Shown: positions 42,758 through 52,634 of the stretch, in pieces | Numbering within the stretch: the first letter of the stretch is position 1 | Layout of the letters: the number at the start of each line of letters is the position of its first letter | Assembly (NCBI GenBank): GCA_948579315.1 | Contig: CAPAOL010000001.1 | Span: 124,001 to 188,000, forward strand | Reading direction: 5' to 3' | DNA: 64,000 bases | DNA from: an uncultured Phocaeicola sp. | GTDB lineage: Bacteria; Bacteroidota; Bacteroidia; Bacteroidales; Bacteroidaceae | Position numbers and translations under genes: made by a program | The notes under the pieces: generated by a model | Told to the model about the DNA's origin: nothing | The model's input: the letters and a program-made list of their open reading frames with translations, nothing else | The model's database searches: none

Positions 42758-44431
42758 TTATTTAGGACCCAGGTTCTGTTTTACCAGTTGCACGAATTGA
42801 TCCACAGGAACAACACGTACATTACTGTTCAACCCATCAATGACCGTTTTGATACTTTGCTGATCCTTTGTCCAACAATGCACAAACACAAAGGTATATC
42901 CATCTGCACTATGGGGATTGGCAGAACGACTGTTAATCTGGGATATTACAGACGCCTCTTCACCTCTGTCGGATCCTCCGTCAATTTCCTTCCATAATAC
43001 ACTTCTCTGTTCAATCACAGGTTTTCCATTATCTGAAAATTTGATTCTTCCATCTCCTTTTTCCCCATATCCTGTATAAAAGATTGCATCAATATTAGGT
43101 TGCGCCAGATACTTGTTGTATATTTTAGGCTTATCCATAATGCCCTGATCCAAGATGTTACAGATATTCAGACCTGATTTATCGACATATTCATTCAACT
43201 TAGTCAGATAATCATCCAAGTCGGCATCCGGCATCTTACTCGGGAATATATAGCTGCTGCCACTCGGTCCTGCCACAAAATAGTCGCCTTCTTTACTGTT
43301 CTCATAATACCAGCGCAAAGCAGCCGGAGCCAAGTCATACAAAGAAGGTGAAATGGTATATCCGAGTGGGAACTGTCCGTGCAGGTCATGGTCCATATAT
43401 CCCTGTTGCCCCCAAAGGTTAAATGCAATATTATCACCGTCACTGACAAGGAAGGTTACATAATGTACATTTTCTTCGGTAGTCACCTCTTTGGTTGCCG
43501 GACGTTGTTTCAAACCTGTCGTATCGTAAATACTACTCAATGTGGCGAGGTTAGCCGCCTGGTCTGTCGGTAACATAGAAACACCCAGCCTGGAAGCATT
43601 ATTCACCATGCCCCATTCATCCCGATCATAATAACCGAAACAATAAGCTCCTTTATCCAGATCTTTCAGAATAGAAGTACGCCATGACCAATCACTGTGC
43701 GCATTGTAATCATAAAAAGCAAAGGCATTAGTCATTGTGATATAATCGCGCAAATGATGGAAGATTTCCGGCTTCATATCGGCTGCCAGGCTCTTGTCCA
43801 ACTGATCTTTATAATTTTCGTACAACCATTTTTCATCATAAGACCTCACATCCATTAGTTCGGTTGTCACCCCCATTGCCTTTACTTTATCCACTTGAGA
43901 TTCCGGAACTGCAATTCCTCTTAGCAAACCACACAAAGAAGTCGCTACATTGATAGAATGGGAATTTCCTTCCGAATAGGGTGTATAAACAATGTATCCT
44001 TTGACTACTCCGGATTCTACATAGTGCTGCACCAATGGTGCCAAAGCATTATAAGTCTTTACCGGAATTCCGTATTTGTTCTGCATCTGCTTTAACCATA
44101 CGGAAGAAGGACCTCCCTCATTGATGTAAACCTGATCGCCAGTCACTCTCGCTGCAAGTCCTGCCAAAGTGGAAAGAATAACTTTTTCGCCATCATTAAG
44201 TCCTGTGATGGAGATAGAGTTCAAAGATTTCAGTTCCCGCCCTTTCAGATGTATAAATCCTCTGGTAAGAGGTTCTGCCGGGTCGATAAGATCATCCCCG
44301 GATTCTTCACCCGGTTCTTCGGGTTTCTCGGTAGATGGGGTATATTTAGGTACAACTACACCTGCTGTCGGATCTTCCATGCAGGAGACCAAGAGACAGA
44401 ATGTCAAAAGTATATAAATGTATTTTTTCAT
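42758..44431 (-). CDS. GxGYxYP-family putative hydrolase lipoprotein (locus 2)
   Basis: The protein has 557 residues. The lipobox cysteine is in LLVSCMEDP, followed by a Pro/Glu-rich linker. The N-terminal domain (about 60-260) begins RGFIHLKGRELKSLNSIS. The C-terminal domain has VTFLVSDGDNIAFNLWG, PLGYTISPSLYDLAP, DYFVAGPSGSSYIFP and FYTGYGEKGDGRI. The family is named for its conserved motif and is found in PULs, but I know of no established activity. A second member is encoded at 55011-56915. Confidence 0.82.
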   Translation of the reverse strand: MKKYIYILLTFCLLVSCMEDPTAGVVVPKYTPSTEKPEEPGEESGDDLIDPAEPLTRGFIHLKGRELKSLNSISITGLNDGEKVILSTLAGLAARVTGDQVYINEGGPSSVWLKQMQNKYGIPVKTYNALAPLVQHYVESGVVKGYIVYTPYSEGNSHSINVATSLCGLLRGIAVPESQVDKVKAMGVTTELMDVRSYDEKWLYENYKDQLDKSLAADMKPEIFHHLRDYITMTNAFAFYDYNAHSDWSWRTSILKDLDKGAYCFGYYDRDEWGMVNNASRLGVSMLPTDQAANLATLSSIYDTTGLKQRPATKEVTTEENVHYVTFLVSDGDNIAFNLWGQQGYMDHDLHGQFPLGYTISPSLYDLAPAALRWYYENSKEGDYFVAGPSGSSYIFPSKMPDADLDDYLTKLNEYVDKSGLNICNILDQGIMDKPKIYNKYLAQPNIDAIFYTGYGEKGDGRIKFSDNGKPVIEQRSVLWKEIDGGSDRGEEASVISQINSRSANPHSADGYTFVFVHCWTKDQQSIKTVIDGLNSNVRVVPVDQFVQLVKQNLGPK

Positions 44432-44452
44432 GATAATCGATCGTCTTTTCTG

Positions 44453-45424
44453 TTACTTGATAATAGAAATCGCATTAATCTCTGCCACAGCCGTAGACCA
44501 TTTTCCACTATATACAGCAGTAATGGTCAGACGGAAATAACGCGCCTGCTTAAATCCCGGAAAATAGGAGCGGAATTCTTCTTTTGGTCCGGCAGGAAGG
44601 TCGCTGTAAGCACCTGCCGACTCCCACTTCGAACCATCCAAACTGGTTTCCATCGTCATTTCCTGTGGCCATCCTTCACCATGATTCCTGGAGACATACT
44701 GGAAACCTAACATCTTCACTTCCTGTCCCATATCTACCACAATATGGTGCGGCGGCTGGGGTTCAGTACCTTTCCATTGTGTATGCCAAAAAGTAGTTTT
44801 CGATCCATCGAAAGCATGAATAGCACGACCATTATCCGATCCTTCGCCACTCGTTTCTTCCGAAGAAACTTCTACCACCTGCCATGCGCTACGGTCAGCC
44901 AATGGCATTGCCCATACGTCTTCCGCACCGCTCAACAAATAATATACCGTTTGCTGAACATTATCGGCCTGTGCACCATCCACTGAAGCAATAGTAACCG
45001 GTAAGAGATAAGAATCAAACGGTTGAATTTTACCCTGTGCATTTACTGTGAGTACCAGGTCGGCAGAAGAGCTCTCTCCTGCCGGAATGACTGCTTCCGT
45101 TGTCACTGTATAGCAATCTGAAGGAAGCAAAGAATAATCAGTACCACACAAAGAGTTATATTCCTGCACTTTGGCCTCATCTATCGTGAGCTGTACCTTT
45201 ACGTCTCCCGACACTTCCTTACCGGAACGAGTCACATAATCACTGGCAGTTACAGCCACATGAAATACTTCTTTTAATTCTTCGCCCAAGTCGAAATTCT
45301 TAATTTGTAAAGCTCTGGCTTCCGGGATATATACTTTACAAACATCATCATCACTACATCCACTCAGCAAAGCTAACGAACAAAACATCGCACTTGCTGC
45401 CATGACAAATCTATTTAGTTTCAT
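44453..45424 (-). CDS. DUF1735 / F5-8 type C domain lipoprotein
   Basis: The protein has 323 residues. The lipobox is in LLSGCSDDD (acidic, surface-export pattern). An N-terminal DUF1735-like beta domain (about 35-165) is followed by a discoidin/F5-8C module (about 185-323) with HAFDGSKTTFWHTQW, PHHIVVDMGQEVKMLGFQYVSR and YFRLTITAVY. Placed after susD, it is the likely surface glycan-binding protein of locus 2. No catalytic motif is visible. Confidence 0.82.
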   Translation of the reverse strand: MKLNRFVMAASAMFCSLALLSGCSDDDVCKVYIPEARALQIKNFDLGEELKEVFHVAVTASDYVTRSGKEVSGDVKVQLTIDEAKVQEYNSLCGTDYSLLPSDCYTVTTEAVIPAGESSSADLVLTVNAQGKIQPFDSYLLPVTIASVDGAQADNVQQTVYYLLSGAEDVWAMPLADRSAWQVVEVSSEETSGEGSDNGRAIHAFDGSKTTFWHTQWKGTEPQPPHHIVVDMGQEVKMLGFQYVSRNHGEGWPQEMTMETSLDGSKWESAGAYSDLPAGPKEEFRSYFPGFKQARYFRLTITAVYSGKWSTAVAEINAISIIK

Positions 45425-45455
45425 ACGAATAATCTTTCAAGGTTTACAATCTTTA

Positions 45456-47198
45456 TTAATATCCGGGGTTCTGCCCGTTTACCCATCCGTCTTCACCACC
45501 GTTTTGCTCGCGGATCACCGGATTCTTATCTAACACATACTGCGGAATGGGCTGATAATACATGCGTGGTAAGAATGTACGTTTGCCAACTTCATGGTAA
45601 TTGTATTCCCAAACACCATCTCCATTAGTATCTTCTATCTTCATACCGCCAATCGGTTTGTTCATCACTCCATTTTCACCGTCACAAATCTTCCAACGAA
45701 TAATATCCCACCAGCGTTTATCTTCAAATGCCAGTTCGATACGACGATCCCTACGAATAATTTCACGCAACTGATTTTCTGTGACTCCCTGCGGATAAGT
45801 ATCTTCAATAGAAGGCATATTCTCTCCGCGAGTTCTCACCATATTCAAATATTCGATGGCAGTCGGTTTATCTCCAACTTCCAAAGAAGCTTCTGCATAC
45901 ATCAGCAACACATCTGCATAACGGAAGAAAATATAATTTGCCATCCCGTTGCTCATTTGTAGATTATCGGCGCCATTCACAGATTCGTCAAGCGTCTTAC
46001 GAGTATAATATCCCGTATTCGTAACGTCACTATCCGAAGAGGTGTCAATCTCATTCGGGCTTCCAACCCCTACACGGGTAATGATCTCTTCACCCTGCCA
46101 CATTGCTCCATCATACAGAATACTTTGATAGAAGCGTTTTTCACGATTTTTGTATGGCTGATTTTCATCATAATCGGACGCAGGATCATCGATAGGCAAT
46201 CCGTTTGCCATACAATAATCATCCACCAGCTCTTGTGTAGGTTGCATATTTCCCCAACTAGACTGCACCCCCTTTACAAATACAGGACCGAACAGCCCTT
46301 CACGACGTCCGCCATTCTGCTTTGACATCTGAAAATCAAAGATAACTTCATCATTATTGTTAGTGGCCTCCGTCCAAAGATCGAGAATAGTCGGTTGCAG
46401 ACGGTAAACTTTCAAATCAATCACCTCTTTTAAGGTAGCTGCAGCTGTTTCCCAACGTTTCTTATCTTTGCCCGGATTACGCAGTTCGCTGGCATGGAAT
46501 AATTCGATCCATCCTTTCAATGTCAGAATGGCTCCTTTGGAAGCACGACCTAAATCCGAACCGCTACGGCGTGGAGGAAGATCGTCTTTAATCTCATCCA
46601 ATTCTTTATCGATAAATTCAAAAGTCTTCTGTGCCGTCTCACGAGGATAGCAAATATCACTGCTTACATTATTATCCAATACTTCTGTGATGATAGGTAC
46701 TCCACCATAAGCCATCCATAGATAATGATAGAACCAGGCACGCAGGAAACGCGCTTCTGCCAATCGTTCTTTCTTATAGTCTGCCGAGAAATCGGATTCA
46801 CTCACTTTCGTAATGAAAAGGTTACACGAACGGATACGTTCATACTGTCCTTTGGCATCGTCATTATTCTGACGCCCCCATTTCCACATATCCCATGGAC
46901 CAGGTATCCAACTGGTAGGAGATAATGCTCCGGTATAAATTGTTGTACGAGCATTCATCCATTCCGCTCCTACGTATGAGTTATCCGAATATTGATCCAA
47001 GTTCTGTGTTTCATTATTCAAGTGGGGCAACTGATTATAAATGTCATTCAGAAACATATCAGCATTGTCTTCTGATCCCCAAACCGTTGTATCACTAAAG
47101 CGATCTTTCGGTTCTATCTCAAGCCAGTCTTCACAAGCAGACAAGAAAGCCAATGAACCTGCCAGACAAACTGTTTTTATTATATTATGCATTCTCAT
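45456..47198 (-). CDS. SusD/RagB family lipoprotein (locus 2)
   Basis: The protein has 580 residues, with a lipobox in LAFLSACEDWLEIEP. SusD features: FLNDIYNQLP, ARFLRAWFYHYLWMAYGGVPI, FFRYADVLLMYAEASLEVG, IIRRDRRIELAFEDKRWWDIIRW and QPIPQYVLDKNP. It forms the lid of the SusC-like transporter encoded 28 bp upstream. Confidence 0.93.
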   Translation of the reverse strand: MRMHNIIKTVCLAGSLAFLSACEDWLEIEPKDRFSDTTVWGSEDNADMFLNDIYNQLPHLNNETQNLDQYSDNSYVGAEWMNARTTIYTGALSPTSWIPGPWDMWKWGRQNNDDAKGQYERIRSCNLFITKVSESDFSADYKKERLAEARFLRAWFYHYLWMAYGGVPIITEVLDNNVSSDICYPRETAQKTFEFIDKELDEIKDDLPPRRSGSDLGRASKGAILTLKGWIELFHASELRNPGKDKKRWETAAATLKEVIDLKVYRLQPTILDLWTEATNNNDEVIFDFQMSKQNGGRREGLFGPVFVKGVQSSWGNMQPTQELVDDYCMANGLPIDDPASDYDENQPYKNREKRFYQSILYDGAMWQGEEIITRVGVGSPNEIDTSSDSDVTNTGYYTRKTLDESVNGADNLQMSNGMANYIFFRYADVLLMYAEASLEVGDKPTAIEYLNMVRTRGENMPSIEDTYPQGVTENQLREIIRRDRRIELAFEDKRWWDIIRWKICDGENGVMNKPIGGMKIEDTNGDGVWEYNYHEVGKRTFLPRMYYQPIPQYVLDKNPVIREQNGGEDGWVNGQNPGY

Positions 47199-47226
47199 AT
47201 TCTATCTTTTTATGATGGTTAACTAA

Positions 47227-50200
47227 TTAAAAAGTAATATTCAGACCAAAAGCATATACAGCCTGTTGCATATAGTATTTACCATTAGCTGATTTAGCTT
47301 CCGGGTCAATCAACTCTTTCATAAATGGTGTCCATGTCCAAAGATTCTGTCCGGAAGCATATACACGAGCAGAGCTGATGCCGATGAAATTCAATGCGGA
47401 ACGAGGCAAGGTATAACCAATCTCAATACTCTTCAAACGGATATAAGTAGCATCGCGCACCCACCAGGAAGAAGGCTGACGATGATTATTTACCGTTACT
47501 TCACTAGTTAAACGAGGATATGGAGCATCGGTATTATCCGGAGTCCAGTGATCTTTGAATTGTAACTTAGTAGCCGAACCGGAATCAAAGAAAGGCATTA
47601 CCAACGTCTCACCTAATGAAATACTGGTACGGGTAGCCCCCTGAATCAATGCATTCAGATCGAAATTCTTCCATTGTACCGTAGGAGCCAGACCGAAAAT
47701 AATTTCAGGTGCCCAGTTAGAATAACCAATCACTGTTTGGTCGTGCTCGTCAATCTTACCATCAGGCACTCCATTAGGACCACTTAAATCTTCATAACGC
47801 AAATCACCCGGATAAACCTGTCCCCAAGGTTGTGTAGCAATACCTGCCTTCAATGAACCATCAGGATTAAAATCATCATAAGTGAAATAGCCCAGTGCAT
47901 TATATCCGTACATCGTTCCATCAGGACGCCCCGTTCTGCGACGATTCGGATTATTGTAGGTAGCTTCTGTTTCAAATACTTCATCCAAAATATTCCGTGC
48001 AAAAGTAAAAGTACCTTTTGCGCCGATCATCCAGTCTTTATTGATACGTTTGTTGAAATTCAGAGACAAGTCAATACCCTGATTGTGCATACGGCCTGCA
48101 TTTACTTGTGACAAAGGAATACCATATTCTGCCGGAACCAGTGCATTCGGTGCCATCAACATGTTCGAACGTTTCTCATAGAAATAGTCAGCTTCCAAAG
48201 AAAGTATTCCATTCAGTATAGAAAACTCTACTCCGAAGTCAAACTTTTTAGCTTTTTCCCATGTGATATTCGGATTTCCTTGCAGGTTCTCCCACATACC
48301 CATTGTGGGCACTCCACCTAAGTTAACTGCATTTCCGAATCCGTAATCACTCATATACTGATATGAGCTACCAGCCAAGTTTCCGGATTCACCGTAAGAA
48401 AGACGCAATTTCAATTTATCCATCCATTCTATATCCTTCATGAAGGATTCTTCTCGTAAGTTCCATCCCAATGAGAAGGCAGGAAAGAAACCAAAACGCT
48501 TGCCGGGAGCAAAATAATAGTGTCCGTCATAACGTCCGGAAACTTCTGCCATATAACGGTTGTCATAATTGTATCCCAAACGAAACGCATAACCAACCTG
48601 ACGTTCTTTCCATGAAGTACCACCATTGCTAATATCCGCAGGATCACTGCTTCCTGCATTGATTTCATCAATATTAATGTTATAGTTCAAACGTTTGGCG
48701 TTCATATTCCATACATTTTTCTCGCGTGCTTCAATTACTCCCAAGCCTGTAACTGTATGTTTGCCAAAAGTTCTTGAATAATTGATCATTCCCTGATAAG
48801 TCATACTCACACTTTCTTCAAACGATTGTTCCAGGTTCGGTTTTTCCGGTCCCTGAAAACCTTCCATGTATTGATAAGGAGTTTGTGAAGCATCCAACGT
48901 ATAAACAGGTATCGGAGTCATATATTTCTTTTTCTTCACACGATACGGATCATAGTTAATGACTCCTTTGATGCTTAATCCCTTAATGAAAGGAAGTTGC
49001 TGTTCTACGGAGAGAGAAGTATTCAATTGATCGGCTGGTTCCTGACGATATCCGCTACGATAAGTCAGTCCGAAAAGTGACTTACCTACATATTGTCCCC
49101 ATAACCCATTCGAATACTGAATAGCCGAAACAGGAGGTGTACGATAGGCTTGATACATGATGTCACCTGTATCGGCACCCGGATAGTTTTTCTTTTCGTG
49201 CCATCCTCCCAGACTTAAATTGATTTTCGTGTATTTGGTAGCATCTACGCTTAAATTAGCCAAGACATTGAACCGTTGGTAATCGGTAGTACTCCACATT
49301 CCTTCCTGATAGGAATATCCCAAAGATACATAATACTGGAATTTATCACTACCACCGGAAAGTTGCAAGTTGTGATTAGTGATTACAGAATTATTTTGTA
49401 CCAAATCACGCAAACCATTACTATTAGGATAACGGTCCGGATCTGCGTCCGGATCTCCGGCACAAGTCTTCCTATACATTTCCAGATCATGCTGCGAGTA
49501 GGCATAATAATTAGGATAACCGGCATTCATAGCCGCTTCGTTTTTCATCAAAGCATATTCATACGAGTTAACCTGATCCGTGATGCGGGTTGGGTTCTGG
49601 AATCCGATATAGCCATTATACGAAAGTACCGGAGCACCGCTTTTCCCCTTCTTAGTTGTTACCAAAACTACCCCATTGGCACCTGCCATACCATAAGGAG
49701 CCACGGCAGCTGCATCTTTCAAAATAGTAATATCTTCAATCATATTCGGATCGATACGTGAGAAGTCACGAGGAACTCCATCCACTACTACCAACGGAGA
49801 CTGGTTTCCTAATGTAGCCACACCACGGATTCTCAAATCAGAACCATCTGCCCCGGGTTCTCCTGATCCTTGCTTCGCAATGACTCCTGCCATACGACCA
49901 GCCAAACTATTAGAAATATTAATAACCGGTTTTTGTGCTACATCCTTTGTCTTCATGCTCGATACGGCAGCTGTAGAAGATATTTTCTTCTGTGTACCGT
50001 ATGCCACAACCACCACTTCTTCCAGAACTTCAGCATCTTCCTCCATCACAATCCGAATGGAATTCTGATTATTCACCGCAACGTTCTTTGTAGAAAAACC
50101 TACATACGTCACCGCTAAAACCCCATTGGAAGGCAAGGACAGAGTAAACTTACCATCAATATCTGTAATTGTACCATTGGAAGCACTTCCCTGCTCCATG

Positions 50201-50589
50201 ATGTTGGCCCCGATAATCGGCTCGCCACTCTTGTCCGTTACGGTTCCTTTGACTATTATTTTTTTACCTATTGACTTCTTCTCTATCTGCGTCTTTTTCA
50301 ATGAGATATAATTATCGGCGTACTCATACGTCAACCCGATTTGTGGCAATACGTTTTCAAGTAATGCTTTTACCTGTTTATTCTGCGCATTGATCTTTAC
50401 TTTCTGTTCGATATTGATGTCTTTTCCGTAGACAAATAAATATCCGGTCTGTTTTTCGACTTCGCGAATCAGTTCTTTTAGCGAAACTGAAGCCTTATTG
50501 ATATTCACAACTGCTGTCTGTGCCTGGACCTGATATGTAAAAAGGTTAATAAACAGGACCAAAGCAAGCAGTGAAAAGATTTTTTTCAT
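47227..50589 (-). CDS. SusC-like TonB-dependent transporter with STN domain (locus 2)
   Basis: The protein has 1120 residues, with a signal peptide ending VQAQ. The STN signalling domain is at about 25-85 (LKELIREVEKQTGYLFVYG). The carboxypeptidase-D-like domain (about 110-190), VVVVAYGTQKKISST and the plug (DLRIRGVATLGNQSPLVVVDGVPRDF) follow, then the barrel ending in FGLNITF. The STN domain matches the FecR/ECF pair upstream. It should import fucosylated or galactosylated oligosaccharides, judging from the GH29 and GH2 genes in the operon. Confidence 0.93.
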   Translation of the reverse strand: MKKIFSLLALVLFINLFTYQVQAQTAVVNINKASVSLKELIREVEKQTGYLFVYGKDINIEQKVKINAQNKQVKALLENVLPQIGLTYEYADNYISLKKTQIEKKSIGKKIIVKGTVTDKSGEPIIGANIMEQGSASNGTITDIDGKFTLSLPSNGVLAVTYVGFSTKNVAVNNQNSIRIVMEEDAEVLEEVVVVAYGTQKKISSTAAVSSMKTKDVAQKPVINISNSLAGRMAGVIAKQGSGEPGADGSDLRIRGVATLGNQSPLVVVDGVPRDFSRIDPNMIEDITILKDAAAVAPYGMAGANGVVLVTTKKGKSGAPVLSYNGYIGFQNPTRITDQVNSYEYALMKNEAAMNAGYPNYYAYSQHDLEMYRKTCAGDPDADPDRYPNSNGLRDLVQNNSVITNHNLQLSGGSDKFQYYVSLGYSYQEGMWSTTDYQRFNVLANLSVDATKYTKINLSLGGWHEKKNYPGADTGDIMYQAYRTPPVSAIQYSNGLWGQYVGKSLFGLTYRSGYRQEPADQLNTSLSVEQQLPFIKGLSIKGVINYDPYRVKKKKYMTPIPVYTLDASQTPYQYMEGFQGPEKPNLEQSFEESVSMTYQGMINYSRTFGKHTVTGLGVIEAREKNVWNMNAKRLNYNINIDEINAGSSDPADISNGGTSWKERQVGYAFRLGYNYDNRYMAEVSGRYDGHYYFAPGKRFGFFPAFSLGWNLREESFMKDIEWMDKLKLRLSYGESGNLAGSSYQYMSDYGFGNAVNLGGVPTMGMWENLQGNPNITWEKAKKFDFGVEFSILNGILSLEADYFYEKRSNMLMAPNALVPAEYGIPLSQVNAGRMHNQGIDLSLNFNKRINKDWMIGAKGTFTFARNILDEVFETEATYNNPNRRRTGRPDGTMYGYNALGYFTYDDFNPDGSLKAGIATQPWGQVYPGDLRYEDLSGPNGVPDGKIDEHDQTVIGYSNWAPEIIFGLAPTVQWKNFDLNALIQGATRTSISLGETLVMPFFDSGSATKLQFKDHWTPDNTDAPYPRLTSEVTVNNHRQPSSWWVRDATYIRLKSIEIGYTLPRSALNFIGISSARVYASGQNLWTWTPFMKELIDPEAKSANGKYYMQQAVYAFGLNITF

Positions 50590-50704
50590 AACTTTGCTAA
50601 GTGATTTTGTTAGTACTTTATTTTAGGTTCACAAAAATGTGAAACAGAGAAAGTATTAATAGCCGAGGAATTGGGGAAGGTGGTGCAACACTTTCCCCCT
50701 TTTC
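50589..50704 (+). ncRNA. Candidate antisense RNA opposing the locus 2 susC start
   Basis: A plus-strand -7 box, TAACTTTG (50589-50596), overlaps the susC start codon. About 75 bp on, GGGGAAGGTG (50673-50682) pairs with CACTTTCCCC (50689-50698) around a 6-base loop and is followed by CUUUU. The single G-U wobble pairs only in plus-strand RNA, so this is a plus-strand terminator with no plus-strand gene before it. The predicted RNA is about 100 bases and would cover the susC leader, as DonS-type antisense RNAs do. No good -33 box is present. Confidence 0.5.
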
Positions 50705-50786
50705 ATCCCTCGTTTTGATGTCTATTTACTTTCATTTTATTCTACTTCCGTTGTGTTACATAGGCATTAAATTTTTAATCAGATTA

Positions 50787-51755
50787 TTAATATATGGTTA
50801 TTTCTCGCTGTGACACTATCTTATACTTAAATAAATCGGCACGGCTAATCGCTTTCAGAATAGTTTCAATCTGATCACTTTGCCGGAACTTACCAGAAAT
50901 AATCTTACTCATCAGAGACGGATCATCCACCGTAAAACTGATATCATACCATTGTTCCAATCTTTCCAGCACTTCACCTAAAGTCAACTCCTCAAAGTCA
51001 TAGATTCCTTGTTCACGATATTGTTTGCCTCCAAAAGAAGAAGAAGACTTAATCAGTTTTCCATCTACCAAAGAGACTTTTTCATTAGGCAACAAATTGA
51101 CTATTTCTTCGGGATCATCATTAGAGCTTACTCTCACTTTACCTGAAAGCAGGTCAGTCTCAAACTTCTCACTACTACTATAAGCATATACGTTAAATTC
51201 CGTTCCAAGTACTCTTACATCATATTTCTTTGTCTGTACTGTAAAAGGTCGGGAAGCATCTTTTGTCACTGTGAAAAAACCTTCTCCATTCAACTCCACA
51301 GTACGCGCATCAGAAGAAAAAACAGAAGGCCACTTCAAAGTAGAAAGAGAACTAAGCCATGCTTCACTGCCATCCGGCAGAATTAAATGCACCCGTTGTC
51401 CCTTCGGAACTGTAATCTCCGTAAAAGAAGGAGTCTCCGAACCAACAAACATGTACCAGGAAAGCATCCATGTCAGAGCAATCATAGCGGCAGCCGAAGC
51501 CGCATAACGTATGATTTGAAATACTCGTTTCCGTTTTAGTTTTTTCTCCTGACGGCTCATTAATGCTTCCAGATTTCGTTCTCCTTTCAAAGAATCATCT
51601 TCTCTAGGTAATAACCCGGACAGACCAACGATATTCTGCATTTCTGCAAATTCCCGCTTCATCGTTTCATCTTTTTCCAATTCCTGAAAAAGTTCCCGTT
51701 TTTCCTCTTCGGTCAATTCTCCGAAGAAGTATTTATCCCATTTCTCGTTCATCAT
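50787..51755 (-). CDS. FecR-type anti-sigma factor (locus 2)
   Basis: The start at 51755 gives 322 residues (MMNEKWDKYFFGELTEEEKR); the frame extends upstream to 51803 but those residues do not resemble a FecR start. A cytoplasmic sigma-binding part (1-80) precedes one transmembrane helix at about 82-100 (IRYAASAAAMIALTWMLSW). The periplasmic FecR domain (ITVPKGQRVHLILPDGSEAWL, VELNGEGFFTV, VRVLGTEFNVYAY) and a C-terminal DUF4974 part (LEQWYDISFTVDD) follow. It relays the STN signal of the SusC-like protein to the sigma factor. Confidence 0.93.
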   Translation of the reverse strand: MMNEKWDKYFFGELTEEEKRELFQELEKDETMKREFAEMQNIVGLSGLLPREDDSLKGERNLEALMSRQEKKLKRKRVFQIIRYAASAAAMIALTWMLSWYMFVGSETPSFTEITVPKGQRVHLILPDGSEAWLSSLSTLKWPSVFSSDARTVELNGEGFFTVTKDASRPFTVQTKKYDVRVLGTEFNVYAYSSSEKFETDLLSGKVRVSSNDDPEEIVNLLPNEKVSLVDGKLIKSSSSFGGKQYREQGIYDFEELTLGEVLERLEQWYDISFTVDDPSLMSKIISGKFRQSDQIETILKAISRADLFKYKIVSQREITIY

Positions 51756-51904
51756 ATTGCGCACTTTTAATAAGAAGACACAGTGAATTGAATTTACCAC
51801 CAAAAGAAAATGAAAAAAAAATCAGAGAAAAATAAAAAGAGAATAAATATAGATTATAAAAAGGAGGAGTTCGCCATTCTCAATAAATGAACGAAGAGAG
51901 TCTT

Positions 51905-52492
51905 TTAGATTCCAAATAAAAGCAATAAAGGCATGCAATGGCGTAATTCTTCACGGAGTTTTTTTAATGCAATAGCCATTTGCCCTTCCACCGTATTCTG
52001 CGAAATACCAAGCGATTCAGCTATTTCACGGTATTTCATTCCTTTTAGTTTGCTCATAACAAATATTTCCCGGCAACGTTCCGGCAAATTGTTAATAGCA
52101 CGGTAGATATGTTTTTCTACTTCATCTATTGACATTTGAGAGTCATCGAGTAATTGCAAACTGTAAAGCTTCAATTTAAATTCCTGCTCTATAATATCAG
52201 AAAGTGGTTGTCTGCGATCTACCACAGAAAGTTGTGAACGAAGGAAATTCAAACAGCGGTGCTTGACAGCGGAAAAAAGATATGCATCGGGTTGTTGAAG
52301 CTCTTGAAGAATTTCTTTGCGCTCCCACAAATAAAGAAAGAAATCTTGCACTATATTCTCTGCATCTCCCATAGCCCCCACGTAAAGAGAAGCAAAACGC
52401 ACTAAACGGGCATAATAAGAAACATAAAGCTTAGAAAAAAGCTTTTGCGCCGTTTTAGAGTCGGAAGAATTTAGAGAGTGTATCATAAACAT
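51905..52492 (-). CDS. ECF sigma-70 family sigma factor (locus 2)
   Basis: The protein has 195 residues. Region 2 covers about 18-90 (YYARLVRFASLYVGAMGDAENIVQDFFLYLWER) and region 4 about 130-185 (NNLPERCREIFVMSKLKGMKYREIAESLGISQNTVEGQM). An alternative ATG lies two codons in. The predicted promoter at 52506-52536 gives a leader of under 10 bases. It is the first gene of locus 2. Confidence 0.92.
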   Translation of the reverse strand: MFMIHSLNSSDSKTAQKLFSKLYVSYYARLVRFASLYVGAMGDAENIVQDFFLYLWERKEILQELQQPDAYLFSAVKHRCLNFLRSQLSVVDRRQPLSDIIEQEFKLKLYSLQLLDDSQMSIDEVEKHIYRAINNLPERCREIFVMSKLKGMKYREIAESLGISQNTVEGQMAIALKKLREELRHCMPLLLLFGI

Positions 52493-52505
52493 CGTATTAG
52501 CTGCA

Positions 52506-52536
52506 CAAAGGTAACAAAAGAAATAGGAAAGACAAA
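52506..52536 (-). promoter_or_regulatory. Promoter of the locus 2 sigma gene
   Basis: On the minus strand TTTG (52536-52533) and TACCTTTG (52513-52506) are separated by 19 bp, a full Bacteroidales primary-sigma promoter. The same -7 octamer precedes the locus 1 sigma gene. Confidence 0.7.
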
Positions 52537-52561
52537 TCCTATTTATAAATTCCTATTGTAG

Positions 52562-52605
52562 GACCGATACAGGTCAAATCCTTCCGGATTCTTTCTGCAT
52601 CGGTC
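52562..52605. terminator. Possible terminator hairpin after the GH92 gene
   Basis: GACCGAT (52562-52568) pairs with ATCGGTC (52599-52605), enclosing a smaller AATCC/GGATT stem (52577-52590). It lies just after the GH92 stop on the minus strand. There is no U-run on the minus-strand side, so termination is uncertain. Confidence 0.4.
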
Positions 52606-52634
52606 AATAAAAAAGGAACTAAAACCTATTGAAA

